The notes beneath the pieces were generated by a model. It ran no database searches and was not told where the DNA came from. It worked only from the letters and a program-made list of their open reading frames with translations. This document shows positions 46,492 through 55,194 of a stretch of DNA of 64,000 nucleotides, piece by piece; position 1 is the stretch's first letter; each line of letters opens with the position of its first letter. Source of the stretch: Faucicola sp902506215 (GTDB lineage Bacteria; Pseudomonadota; Gammaproteobacteria; Pseudomonadales; Moraxellaceae); the NCBI GenBank assembly GCA_016888885.1, contig CP069437.1:1-64000 (forward strand). The letters are read 5' to 3'. A program made the position numbers and the translations under genes.

Positions 46492-46520
46492 ATTATGCTG
46501 GGTTTTTAACTTTTTGACAA
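46492..46520 (-). promoter_or_regulatory. Sigma70 promoter of the glycine riboswitch-gcvT transcript
   Basis: On the minus strand TTGTCA (46515-46520) and CATAAT (46492-46497) are exactly 17 bp apart. The predicted RNA start near 46485 falls just before the first aptamer. Confidence 0.75.
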
Positions 46521-46923
46521 GCAAATTTGCACAGATTTTATGACCGCCTGATGTTTTGGCAAGACTGCATTATGAGTATTATTGTGTTATAGCAAATAAA
46601 GCCAAAAGCAAGTATGATTAAAGCCACTGATGAATATGAAAATTTAAGTAGTTAAATAAAGTTAAAGTGTTTAAATAAAGTGCTTAAATAATTTTTGTGG
46701 TTTTGGGTTAAATTTTTGCGTGCTGACCCCATTAAAAGCACAATAATTTAGCCTTTAACATTTTGAATATCTTTGAATATTAACCCCCAATACCAAAAGT
46801 TGTTAAAAGTTACTATAAAGGTCAGTGCTAACATCGCTGAGTGAGAATTGGCTGATTGAGAACTGGTAGATGAGTTGGGTTATTACCTTATAAAGATGGC
46901 ATGATAAAAGGAATAAAATAACG
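46521..46923. other. 403-bp AT-rich intergenic stretch
   Basis: It separates the divergent gcvT promoter and the secreted-protein gene. There are short AAATAAAGT(G)-like repeats near 46650-46690 (AGTTAAATAAAGTTAAAGTGTTTAAATAAAGTGCTTAAATAA). I see no gene or RNA. Confidence 0.6.
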
Positions 46924-47385
46924 ATGGACTTGATGAATATTTCGTTGATAGGCATTTTAACCAGTTTAGCCATGGGCGGTACGTTGCCCGATGATAGCAA
47001 AACCCAACAGCAAGTGGCGCAAGTGTCGACGCATATTTTGCCAAATATCGCAGGACAGTGGCAGCTGCGACTTGATAAAACCGACGCTGCGCAGCCAAAT
47101 TGCCAAGAGCGGTATAATTTTGGGCGCGATCAGCAGTTTATCGGTTCAAGCGGTCAGGAGTTTACGTATGGTAAATATTTGTACGCTGACACAGGGGATG
47201 GCTTACCTGCACTAGCGATTCAGACCCAATATGATAACAATGCAACAGATTGTTCTGGCAATCGCGTTGACCAGACGGGGGATATTTTGGTTGCTTACGT
47301 CAAACAGCAAGGCGAGCAAATGCAGTGGTGCAAGGATAGTAAAGGCACCCGATGTGATATGACATTGCAGCGTGTGTTGCCCTAA
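46924..47385 (+). CDS. Putative secreted protein of unknown function
   Basis: The 153-residue protein has a short hydrophobic N-terminus (ISLIGILTSLAMGG) that may be a signal peptide. A globular domain follows with four cysteines (NCQERY, DCSGN, WCKDSKG, CDMTLQRVLP) that could form two disulfides in the periplasm. I cannot name a function; the pattern resembles uncharacterised proteins of Acinetobacter and relatives. AAGGA precedes the ATG at 46924 (an ATG at 46933 is also possible). It is followed by ruvB. Confidence 0.75.
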   Translation: MDLMNISLIGILTSLAMGGTLPDDSKTQQQVAQVSTHILPNIAGQWQLRLDKTDAAQPNCQERYNFGRDQQFIGSSGQEFTYGKYLYADTGDGLPALAIQTQYDNNATDCSGNRVDQTGDILVAYVKQQGEQMQWCKDSKGTRCDMTLQRVLP

Positions 47386-47479
47386 ATTTTTTTATTTTTT
47401 CTCTCTACATCCCATAGCACTTGCAAGATTTGCCAGTGCTATTATCCTCGTTAAAACTTGCAACTAGTGTCAAATACTT

Positions 47480-48478
47480 ATGATTCCACCTTTTTCAAGT
47501 GCCAATTCGCAGCAACGTCTGATTAGTCCGATGGGTCGCTCAGAAGACCAAAATGACAATAATATCCGTCCAGCTTTACTCGCTGAATATATCGGTCAGC
47601 CTGTGGTCAAAGAACAAATGGGCGTGTTTATCAACGCGGCGTTATCGAGAAAAGAAGCGCTCGACCATACCTTGATATTTGGACCGCCTGGACTGGGTAA
47701 AACCACACTCGCCAACATTATCGCCCGTGAGATGGGCGGTAATCTGCGCTCGACGTCTGGCCCTGTGCTTGAACGCGCGGGTGATTTGGCAGCGATGCTG
47801 ACCAATCTAGAGCCTGGTGATGTGCTGTTTATTGATGAGATTCACCGTTTAAGCCCGATGATTGAAGAAATCTTGTATCCTGCGATGGAAGATTTTCAGC
47901 TGGATATTATGATTGGCGAAGGACCTGCTGCACGCTCTATAAAGCTTGATTTACCGCCTTTTACTTTGGTGGCTGCGACCACCCGAGCAGGATTATTGAC
48001 CTCGCCACTGCGCGATAGATTTGGTATTGTACAGCGATTAGAGTTTTATAATGTGGCGGATTTAACGACCATTGTCACAAGGTCGGCTGGATTGCTTAAC
48101 GTGCCTATGACCAAAGAAGGCGCAGTGGAAGTCGCTAGACGGTCGCGCGGTACACCGCGTATTGCCAATCGCTTGCTACGCCGCGTACGTGATTATGCCC
48201 AAGTTAAAGGCGATGGCACCGTCACCGCTGAGATTGCGCATAGCGCACTTGATATGCTGGCAGTTGACAAACGCGGGCTTGATAATCTTGATAGGCGTTA
48301 TCTTGAGATACTAGAGGAGCGTTTTAATGGCGGACCTGCGGGGGTTGAGTCGATTGCAGCCGCACTCGCTGAAGATAGAGGCACGCTTGAAGATGTGATT
48401 GAGCCGTATCTGATTCAGCAAGGCTATATCGTACGCACTGCACGGGGGCGGATATTAACTGATATGGCAAAGTTGTAA
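47480..48478 (+). CDS. ruvB: Holliday junction branch-migration ATPase RuvB
   Basis: RuvB is the hexameric motor that drives branch migration with RuvA. The 332-residue protein has Walker A GPPGLGKTTLA near residue 70, Walker B LFIDEIHRL, sensor TLVAATTRAGLL and a C-terminal winged helix (PYLIQQGYIVRTARGR). No strong Shine-Dalgarno is seen before the ATG. ruvA is not adjacent, and ruvC lies 13 kb away at 61027. Confidence 0.97.
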   Translation: MIPPFSSANSQQRLISPMGRSEDQNDNNIRPALLAEYIGQPVVKEQMGVFINAALSRKEALDHTLIFGPPGLGKTTLANIIAREMGGNLRSTSGPVLERAGDLAAMLTNLEPGDVLFIDEIHRLSPMIEEILYPAMEDFQLDIMIGEGPAARSIKLDLPPFTLVAATTRAGLLTSPLRDRFGIVQRLEFYNVADLTTIVTRSAGLLNVPMTKEGAVEVARRSRGTPRIANRLLRRVRDYAQVKGDGTVTAEIAHSALDMLAVDKRGLDNLDRRYLEILEERFNGGPAGVESIAAALAEDRGTLEDVIEPYLIQQGYIVRTARGRILTDMAKL

Positions 48479-48539
48479 AGGTAGATTTAATTTTTTTAAC
48501 TAGCACCTTTATAATAAAATTGATGCTTTACTCAAATAA

Positions 48540-48572
48540 TAAAAAATCCCCAATTTTGAATTGGGGATTTTT
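48540..48572. terminator. Bidirectional terminator between ruvB and the Ig-like lipoprotein gene
   Basis: Arms AAAAATCCCCAATT and AATTGGGGATTTTT around a TTG loop serve both convergent genes. Confidence 0.88.
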
Positions 48573-48586
48573 GTTAAAGGGGCATA

Positions 48587-51500
48587 CTATTGGCAATACG
48601 GCTTGTTGTTAATAGTTACTGGATAATGGTTAGATGTGTCTACAATATATTCTCCATTGCCTACACCAACATTAACATACTTGAGGTTTCTAAGTGCATA
48701 GTTTCCTTTACCCATACCAATATATAGATAATTAGTGGGAACACTTAATACAGTTCGTTTTCCAAATGGGCTAATCCAGTTAGGACGTAATGGCGGTGTG
48801 GCATCAGGTTGAGATACGTCTTCTACCGCTGTTGGTAAGCTAATAGTACGGTATTCCACAAACTCTGTACCATTGACTTTGGTAGTGACTTTAATCATAC
48901 CTAACCACCAATCGGCAGATTCTTTGGTATAACGGATACTAAAGTCAAGCTTACCTGTGCTATCGGTCGTCATGGTCTGTCCATTAACAACTTCACTGCC
49001 GCTGGCAGAAAGAATAGTAGCAGGGTTTAAAGGATCGAGCTTACCATTATTATTAAAGTCTTCACCGATTAGTGACTTACCTGTGGCAAGGTCGGTTAAG
49101 GTAATATTATCCATGATACCATTACTATTTATGTCCTCATTGCTACACACTGCACCAAAGCTATAAGTATTCCCATTATCATCGAAATGTCTAATACCCC
49201 ATCGTGCTGGAATTTCAGGTACTGCTGGACTAGACTCATCTTGAGCGGTGTTAGGATCATCTTTTACTTCAGATACAGCTGGTATTTTTGGAATTACATA
49301 GTATTCTCCTAGTAGATACTGTACAGGGATAATCGATACTGACACTGGCTGATTGGCGGCTGGTTGACCAATATTATTGTTCACAAATATTGAGCCGTCA
49401 TAGACATAATAGATTTGTCGCCCATCAGGATGCTGACGAATCTTATCAGCAAAACCGAAACCAATAAAGGTCGCGTTGGTCTGTACCGTTAGGGTTTTAA
49501 TTTCAGAAGTAAAGGTTTGGTTGTTTTCGGTATTTTCTTCTTTACCATTAATCCGAATTTTACTCACGTTTGCTTGGATTTTGACGGCATCATTGGCGGT
49601 AGGGGTACGACCAGAGAAGTATTTAACCGTCGCATTACCGCTATCATCTGTAATGGCATAGCCTTTTTCTAGGCGACCGCCTGATGGGTCTTTAACTAAA
49701 CTAAACTCAACGATGGCATTTTTAACTGGTAAACCGTTTGCGTCTTTAACAGTGCTAATGACATTGGTTTCACCATTGGTTGACAATGTTGTGCGTTCTA
49801 ATTGTAAAATTAATGGATTTGCAACGGCTTTGGTCAAGAAGCTCATGTTATCGGTAAAGATTTGCTCGCCATTGTAATCAAGGACTAAGGTTGCGGTATT
49901 GGCGACAGGTGATTTAATAGAGAAAGTCACTTGATTATTAGTAACTGTACCTTTAACTCTAGTACCTTGATCATTTAATGTACCTTTATTGGTTGATAAA
50001 TAGACCTCTGAGCCCTCAACAAGTAAATTACCTGCTTTGTCTTTAGGTCTTAATATCGTAATCTGACCTGTGGTATTGACCAAGATTTCATTATTTGCCA
50101 TTAGTACATTATTGGCTCTTACTTCCAACTTAGTTTCAGTTTGGCTTACCGTTTTGAGTTCAGTCAAAGCGATTGGTGAAGAGCTAATTTCTACCCCTTG
50201 CGTGTTATTGCCAAATAGTCTTAAAGATAACGGATATTTGGTTGCTTGCCCAAGCTCAGCTTGAGAAACGGTAAAAGTAAATTTACCATGTACATCTGTG
50301 GTAACAAATTTAGGCGTGGCTAATGACTTATCACTCAACAATAATTCAACTTTAGTATTGGCAAAAGGTTTGCCACTACCATCCAAAGCAGTCGCTGATA
50401 TAGTGCTACTGGTTGTACTGCTGATTTCTTTATTAGATACGAATAAATTATCAACTGTCGTACCTGTAATTGGGATTGTGACTTCCTCTTTTTCAGCTCT
50501 ATATACACCATCGTTGACGATTACGCTGATTTTTCCAGTGCCATTTAATCTTGATACAAGTCCGATATCGTTTTGTGATAAATCTACAGTGACAAGTCCT
50601 TTATCATCTGTTTTTAAGGTTGAAACTTTGTTAAATGATAAACCACGTGCAATGCCATCTTCAAGAATTTGTAGATAAACTGGCACATTTGCCTTAATAC
50701 CACCATTAATATCTGTTACTCGGATAGTCATTGACAGGCTATCATTACCAGTTCTCAGTTCATCTTTAGATTTACTGACAAATACATTGTAAGCTTGTGT
50801 GGCAGATTGACTGCTTGCGCTGCGGACGGTAGTAGTACCCACAGATACACCAGATTGGGCAGTGACGACTAAACCATTTTGTAAAGCAGTCGTTGCCTTG
50901 GCAATGTCCTTGATTTCAACTTCAATGGTTGCTTCACCATTGGCGTTGGTATTGACAACCGCACCTGTATTGTTCACCAAGCCAGAATCAGTTGGTACTT
51001 TAAAGCTCACTTGTGCATTTGTCACGACAGCGCCGTTTTTATCTATTGCAAGCGCTGTGACTTTGACTTTTGAGCCAACAGCCAATTGAATTGCTGAATC
51101 ACTAGTTAATAGCAATGTGTTGACGCTATTGGACGTAATCGCTTCTTGGGTTCTTAAGGTGACAGTTGAGCTAGTGATAGCACCGGCAGTTGCTTTAAAT
51201 GATAGTCCACTGGTTTGTAGATAATATTTTTGGTCTGGGGTGAGCGCACCGACTTTTAAGGTTAATACCGCTTCACCATCGGCATTAGTGGTTGCCTGAA
51301 GTGGGGTGGTATTAGTTATACCCGTCGCAGTTGTCTCATCCAATAGCGTAAAGCTAACTGGCATGTTCGCTAAGCCAACGTTATTTGCATCTCTTACTTG
51401 TGCGGTTACATTAATGGTGTCGCCAGTGTTGGTTGTCAATGTGTTCTTGTTTGTAACTAAACTGACTTTAGCGATATCTGCAACAGTTGCTACTTTGATA

Positions 51501-53083
51501 GCTTTTAAAGTAACGGCAGTAGCGGTCTTAGCGTTTGAAGAGGCATTTACCGTAAAGCCTTCAGCTAGTTTAGCTTTTTGGGCTGTGGTCAAAGAAGCGT
51601 TGACAGCAAAAGTCATCACTGCTTGACCTGAACCATTCGTATTAGGAGAAGAACTGGCTATGGTTAGTCCATAATCAGCGAGTGTAGGATAACTAAATGC
51701 GACAGGTGCATTGCTAACAGGTTTGCCATCTTTACCAAGCGTTGTTGCGGTTATACTAAACTGAGCGTTAGGCGCCAAAGAGATTGTATCAACGCTGGGG
51801 GTTAAGCTAATTGAGTTTACTAAACTTTCAGCTGTTTCATTTTTAGCCGTCAAGCTCGCTTGGGCAAATTTACCATTAGAAGATGCATTAACGGTGAAGC
51901 CTTCGATTAATTTAGCTTTTTGAGCAGTAGTCAGTGAGTTTACTGTGAAAGTAACAGTAGCTTGACCAGATCCATTCGTAGTTGCCGAAGAATTTGCTAC
52001 CGTCAATCCGTATTCTGCAAGTGTTGGATAAGTGAAGGCAATAGGCGCATTACTAATAGGTTTGTTGTCTTTATCATTAGTCGTTACAGTTAATGTGAAT
52101 GTAGAACCAATAGCTAAGGGAATTGAGTCCACATTAGGGGTTAGAATAATAGAGTTAACTAAGCTTTCTGCTGTAACCGAACCAGTATTGGTATCAAGGT
52201 TATCAACACCTTTAAAGGTTGGTCTATTTGACGCTTTTAAATCAATATCTCTATCAATAAAGGCATCAACTTGAAAACCATTTTTTAGATCTTCTCTTTT
52301 ATCTAAAGACATGACTTGCAAAGTAATTGTAGCAATACCTCTATCATCAGTATTTACAGTAGAGCCAGAAAGATTATAAATACCTAGACTTGGTAAATTT
52401 GATAAATCAAAAGTAACAGGTACATTTTTTAAAGCGCCGCCTTTACTGTCAGCGACAAATGCACTTACTGTAATTTGCGTACCTACCTCAAGTTTGAAGT
52501 TTGCATTGGAGGGAGAAAGCATAAGTGAACGGGCATCGTTAATAACATTAGTTATTTCAGAAGATGTAGCCGGTGCAGCGCCAGTTAAGCTAATTGTTCC
52601 ATTCGGAATGGCTTGCTTGCTATTGGTGGGTTTCACACTAATTGAAAGTTTATCACTGTTTGCTTTTAAATAAGCGGTTGCTTTTGCCAAATCTTTAATT
52701 TGCAGTTCAATCGCTGCTTCACCATTGGCATTGGTGGTAATAGGTGTTGGTGTAATGACATAGATTCCGCTTGTCGCTGGGTCTGGAATGATTGCATCTA
52801 CAATCACACCTTCTACAGGTTTACCACTTTTTAACGCATTAGCAATAATTGTAAACTTTTCGTCTTGTTTAAGAATGAAAGTATTAAAAGATTTGGTAAT
52901 AGTCATACTATCAACATCTTTAACATTAGTAGTGGGAGTTGTGGTATCCCCATTACTTTGACCTGGCTTCGAAGGCGGCGGCAATGTATCATTACCGCCA
53001 CCACCGCCACAACCAGCGAGGGCAAGTGCGGTCGTCAATGCAGAGAGTTGAAAGGACTTGATTAGGTTGGTAGAGATAGCCAT
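48587..53083 (-). CDS. Large Big-1/Ig-like repeat lipoprotein
   Basis: This 1498-residue surface protein begins with a lipoprotein signal (LSALTTALALAGC, then five Gly). After a Pro/Thr linker comes a string of roughly ten bacterial Ig-like (Big-1) domains of 90-115 residues, recognised by recurring D-x-x-G-x-x-x-x-N-x-x-V-x-F and T-x-x-x-G-x-A-x-x-x-x patterns. Two neighbours are near-identical (about 51490-52170). Near the end are two Ca-binding-like loops (DINSNGIMD and DFNNNGKLD) and a unique C-terminal domain ending in Cys-Gln. Intimin/invasin-like adhesins share the Big-1 fold, but no beta-barrel or autotransporter anchor is seen. AGGATAACTTT precedes the ATG. Confidence 0.85.
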   Translation of the reverse strand: MAISTNLIKSFQLSALTTALALAGCGGGGGNDTLPPPSKPGQSNGDTTTPTTNVKDVDSMTITKSFNTFILKQDEKFTIIANALKSGKPVEGVIVDAIIPDPATSGIYVITPTPITTNANGEAAIELQIKDLAKATAYLKANSDKLSISVKPTNSKQAIPNGTISLTGAAPATSSEITNVINDARSLMLSPSNANFKLEVGTQITVSAFVADSKGGALKNVPVTFDLSNLPSLGIYNLSGSTVNTDDRGIATITLQVMSLDKREDLKNGFQVDAFIDRDIDLKASNRPTFKGVDNLDTNTGSVTAESLVNSIILTPNVDSIPLAIGSTFTLTVTTNDKDNKPISNAPIAFTYPTLAEYGLTVANSSATTNGSGQATVTFTVNSLTTAQKAKLIEGFTVNASSNGKFAQASLTAKNETAESLVNSISLTPSVDTISLAPNAQFSITATTLGKDGKPVSNAPVAFSYPTLADYGLTIASSSPNTNGSGQAVMTFAVNASLTTAQKAKLAEGFTVNASSNAKTATAVTLKAIKVATVADIAKVSLVTNKNTLTTNTGDTINVTAQVRDANNVGLANMPVSFTLLDETTATGITNTTPLQATTNADGEAVLTLKVGALTPDQKYYLQTSGLSFKATAGAITSSTVTLRTQEAITSNSVNTLLLTSDSAIQLAVGSKVKVTALAIDKNGAVVTNAQVSFKVPTDSGLVNNTGAVVNTNANGEATIEVEIKDIAKATTALQNGLVVTAQSGVSVGTTTVRSASSQSATQAYNVFVSKSKDELRTGNDSLSMTIRVTDINGGIKANVPVYLQILEDGIARGLSFNKVSTLKTDDKGLVTVDLSQNDIGLVSRLNGTGKISVIVNDGVYRAEKEEVTIPITGTTVDNLFVSNKEISSTTSSTISATALDGSGKPFANTKVELLLSDKSLATPKFVTTDVHGKFTFTVSQAELGQATKYPLSLRLFGNNTQGVEISSSPIALTELKTVSQTETKLEVRANNVLMANNEILVNTTGQITILRPKDKAGNLLVEGSEVYLSTNKGTLNDQGTRVKGTVTNNQVTFSIKSPVANTATLVLDYNGEQIFTDNMSFLTKAVANPLILQLERTTLSTNGETNVISTVKDANGLPVKNAIVEFSLVKDPSGGRLEKGYAITDDSGNATVKYFSGRTPTANDAVKIQANVSKIRINGKEENTENNQTFTSEIKTLTVQTNATFIGFGFADKIRQHPDGRQIYYVYDGSIFVNNNIGQPAANQPVSVSIIPVQYLLGEYYVIPKIPAVSEVKDDPNTAQDESSPAVPEIPARWGIRHFDDNGNTYSFGAVCSNEDINSNGIMDNITLTDLATGKSLIGEDFNNNGKLDPLNPATILSASGSEVVNGQTMTTDSTGKLDFSIRYTKESADWWLGMIKVTTKVNGTEFVEYRTISLPTAVEDVSQPDATPPLRPNWISPFGKRTVLSVPTNYLYIGMGKGNYALRNLKYVNVGVGNGEYIVDTSNHYPVTINNKPYCQ
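51488..52172 (-). repeat. Near-identical tandem Ig-like domain repeats
   Basis: Two adjacent units of about 114 codons both start AESLVNSI.LTP and share YPTLA(E/D)YGLT and LTTAQKAKL.EGFTVNASSN. Their DNA is also clearly alike, pointing to a fairly recent duplication. Confidence 0.75.
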
Positions 53084-53429
53084 AAAGTTATCCTAGAGAA
53101 AGTAAGTAAGGCTGGTAAATAAATCGATAGCGATAAAAAGAATCAGAAAAAATTACCAATTTTTCGATGAGCAGAAAATGTTACGTGATTGATGCTAAAA
53201 TATAATTTTTGATGCTGTCTACTTTACTAAGTTTGCACCAAAGTTACAACAAATTCTAATCAGAATTTGATGAATTTAATCGAATTGAAATTATAAATTA
53301 TCAACAAGATTTCTAAATCTAACGCTATTTTTTTTAGAGGGCGTATAAAAAAGTTGTCACGCATCTACAATATTGCTAAAAACTTACTAACCACCCCAAT
53401 GCCAAAAAATGTAAATTAAGTGACAAAAT
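53084..53429. other. 346-bp AT-rich divergent region
   Basis: It lies between the Ig-like lipoprotein and the lysine-tailed protein, which start in opposite directions. It is very AT-rich with no credible gene. Promoters for both genes should be here, but none stands out. Confidence 0.6.
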
Positions 53430-55019
53430 ATGCTGTCAAAAAATCCTTCAACGCCTTGTAATATCATTGACCATATATCGTTATATCATTTTTGGGCAAA
53501 CATGCTGTCGCCATTGCTACCGCTAGTCGCAGATGAGTCACACGTATCAATTTGTTATCTAAAAAAAGTCATGCCTGAGCTATTAAAAGTCGTGCTTTAT
53601 CAGTTATCGGCAAAAATTCAGCAAAATCCGTCGTTAATCCATCAAACTTTGCCACAGGTAACAGATAAAAATAGTTTTACCCCCAAATTTTTCACGACTT
53701 TAGTTACAAAAAATTTCCCTGAAAACGGCATCAACTTTGTAACTCTAAAACAACTGTCTAAAAATAGCCCATCGATTTTTGAGCAGTGGTTTAATGATGA
53801 AACCCAAAAAACCATGATTGCTGGCGTGTTACTGGAAAAAACCCATCTGCCCTTAGATAAGCTGTTAACTATTTGGCAGACTATCACTGCATTGGCGGTG
53901 ATAAATTTGGCAGATACGATAAGCTCACTACAAAACACCATAGACTCAGCGCAGATTACTGAGTGGCTTGTGATGCAGCCGGTTTTTTTCCTGTCACCAC
54001 AAGATACAGGACTGATAAATGCAGTGAATTTTAAACGCGCTGTCAGTTTTCAAGCAATGCAGCAACAGCAATTAACATGGTCAAAAATTCAAAATATTAC
54101 TGATTTGCCTGTCTATCAACAGCATATTGTCCAGCAAATGACTATTTATAAAGCGTCCAATTTTTTTAACATTGCGCCAATGACCATCCCACATGCTCAC
54201 TTCAATCAACAGGTGATTTCAAAAGGCAATCGGCAAATAAACAAAGCGGTGACGTCAAACACACAAACAGCCCTTTCAGCCAGCAGTATTTTTGCCAAAC
54301 CGCAAGTTCGCAAACCTGCTCATTGGATAGATAAGCTACAAAAAAATTGGATTGCGACAGCCACTGTATTGTCTGTCGCCATTTTTGGCGGGGTGGGCGC
54401 GTTGGTGAGCGTCAAAGATAAGCCTGCCGCCACCCAGCCATCAGCAGAGATGTCAGTGGCACGCCCAGTTTATCACGATGTGGCGATAGTAAAAGTCGCC
54501 TCTGTAGCGGATATAACTAACCCGATAACCATGACTGAGCGTGGCAAAAAAGCAGCTATCTCTGAACTACAAGAGAATAATAAACCACAAGATAATAAGC
54601 ATTCAGCGCAAGCTGAAAAAGCGCGAGATACGAAAAAACCCGACAAAAAGCAGCCTAACAAAGACCGCAAAAAAACGACTAGCCCTGAATCTGGCACTGA
54701 CTCTAACCGTGATTCTAGTCCTGATTCTAGAAATAATGCTAAAACAGATAACAAAAAAGCTAACTTAGCGACCAAAGGCGACAAGCAACCCTCTGAAAAA
54801 GCTGCTAGCACTGGCAAAAAATCAGCGGCTAACGATAAAACTGTAAAACAAAAAGCGCAGAAAGCCTCGTCGTCAACAACGGCTACTGACAAAAAATCCG
54901 CTAAAAAGCTTGACAAAAAGGTATATAACACGACGGATAACAAAGCGAATAACAAGGTGGGTAATAAGGTAAACAATAAGGCGAATAACAAACCTAGCAA
55001 TAAATCCAAAACCCATTAA
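53430..55019 (+). CDS. Unrecognised membrane protein with long lysine-rich tail
   Basis: I do not recognise this 529-residue protein. Residues 1-300 look globular and helical (VSICYLKKVMPELLKVVLYQL; LPLDKLLTIWQTITALAVINLAD). A single membrane helix follows (about 307-327, ATVLSVAIFGGVGALV). The last 200 residues are low-complexity, dominated by Lys, Asn, Asp, Ser, Thr and Ala, and end in NK-repeats (NNKANNKPSNKSK). The tail resembles histone H1-like or surface-binding tails in composition only. The start has a weak ribosome site. It is divergent from the Ig-like lipoprotein and 175 bp upstream of pyrC. Confidence 0.7.
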   Translation: MLSKNPSTPCNIIDHISLYHFWANMLSPLLPLVADESHVSICYLKKVMPELLKVVLYQLSAKIQQNPSLIHQTLPQVTDKNSFTPKFFTTLVTKNFPENGINFVTLKQLSKNSPSIFEQWFNDETQKTMIAGVLLEKTHLPLDKLLTIWQTITALAVINLADTISSLQNTIDSAQITEWLVMQPVFFLSPQDTGLINAVNFKRAVSFQAMQQQQLTWSKIQNITDLPVYQQHIVQQMTIYKASNFFNIAPMTIPHAHFNQQVISKGNRQINKAVTSNTQTALSASSIFAKPQVRKPAHWIDKLQKNWIATATVLSVAIFGGVGALVSVKDKPAATQPSAEMSVARPVYHDVAIVKVASVADITNPITMTERGKKAAISELQENNKPQDNKHSAQAEKARDTKKPDKKQPNKDRKKTTSPESGTDSNRDSSPDSRNNAKTDNKKANLATKGDKQPSEKAASTGKKSAANDKTVKQKAQKASSSTTATDKKSAKKLDKKVYNTTDNKANNKVGNKVNNKANNKPSNKSKTH

Positions 55020-55106
55020 CATCGTTATCAAAACGACATAAATTGACGTATTATTTGTCAGTGTAATTGGCTTGCGAATATTTTCATGTCGTTTTTTGCC
55101 TAAAAC

Positions 55107-55115
55107 TGCTATGAT
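55107..55115 (+). promoter_or_regulatory. Extended -10 promoter element before pyrC
   Basis: TGCTATGAT has the TGn extension and a near-consensus -10 hexamer; the -35 region is weak. It lies 80 bp before the pyrC ATG. Confidence 0.4.
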
Positions 55116-55194
55116 GCACAAGTTTTTCAACGCTTCAATTATCGGTTTTTGACGTTGTTTTTTTTAGGCACTCTCAAAGCTTTTCGAGGAAATC

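Noticed and set aside
54473..55009. 178-codon minus-strand frame rich in Leu and Phe
   Set aside because: It is the antisense of the lysine-rich tail; Leu/Phe richness simply mirrors AAG/AAA codons on the plus strand.
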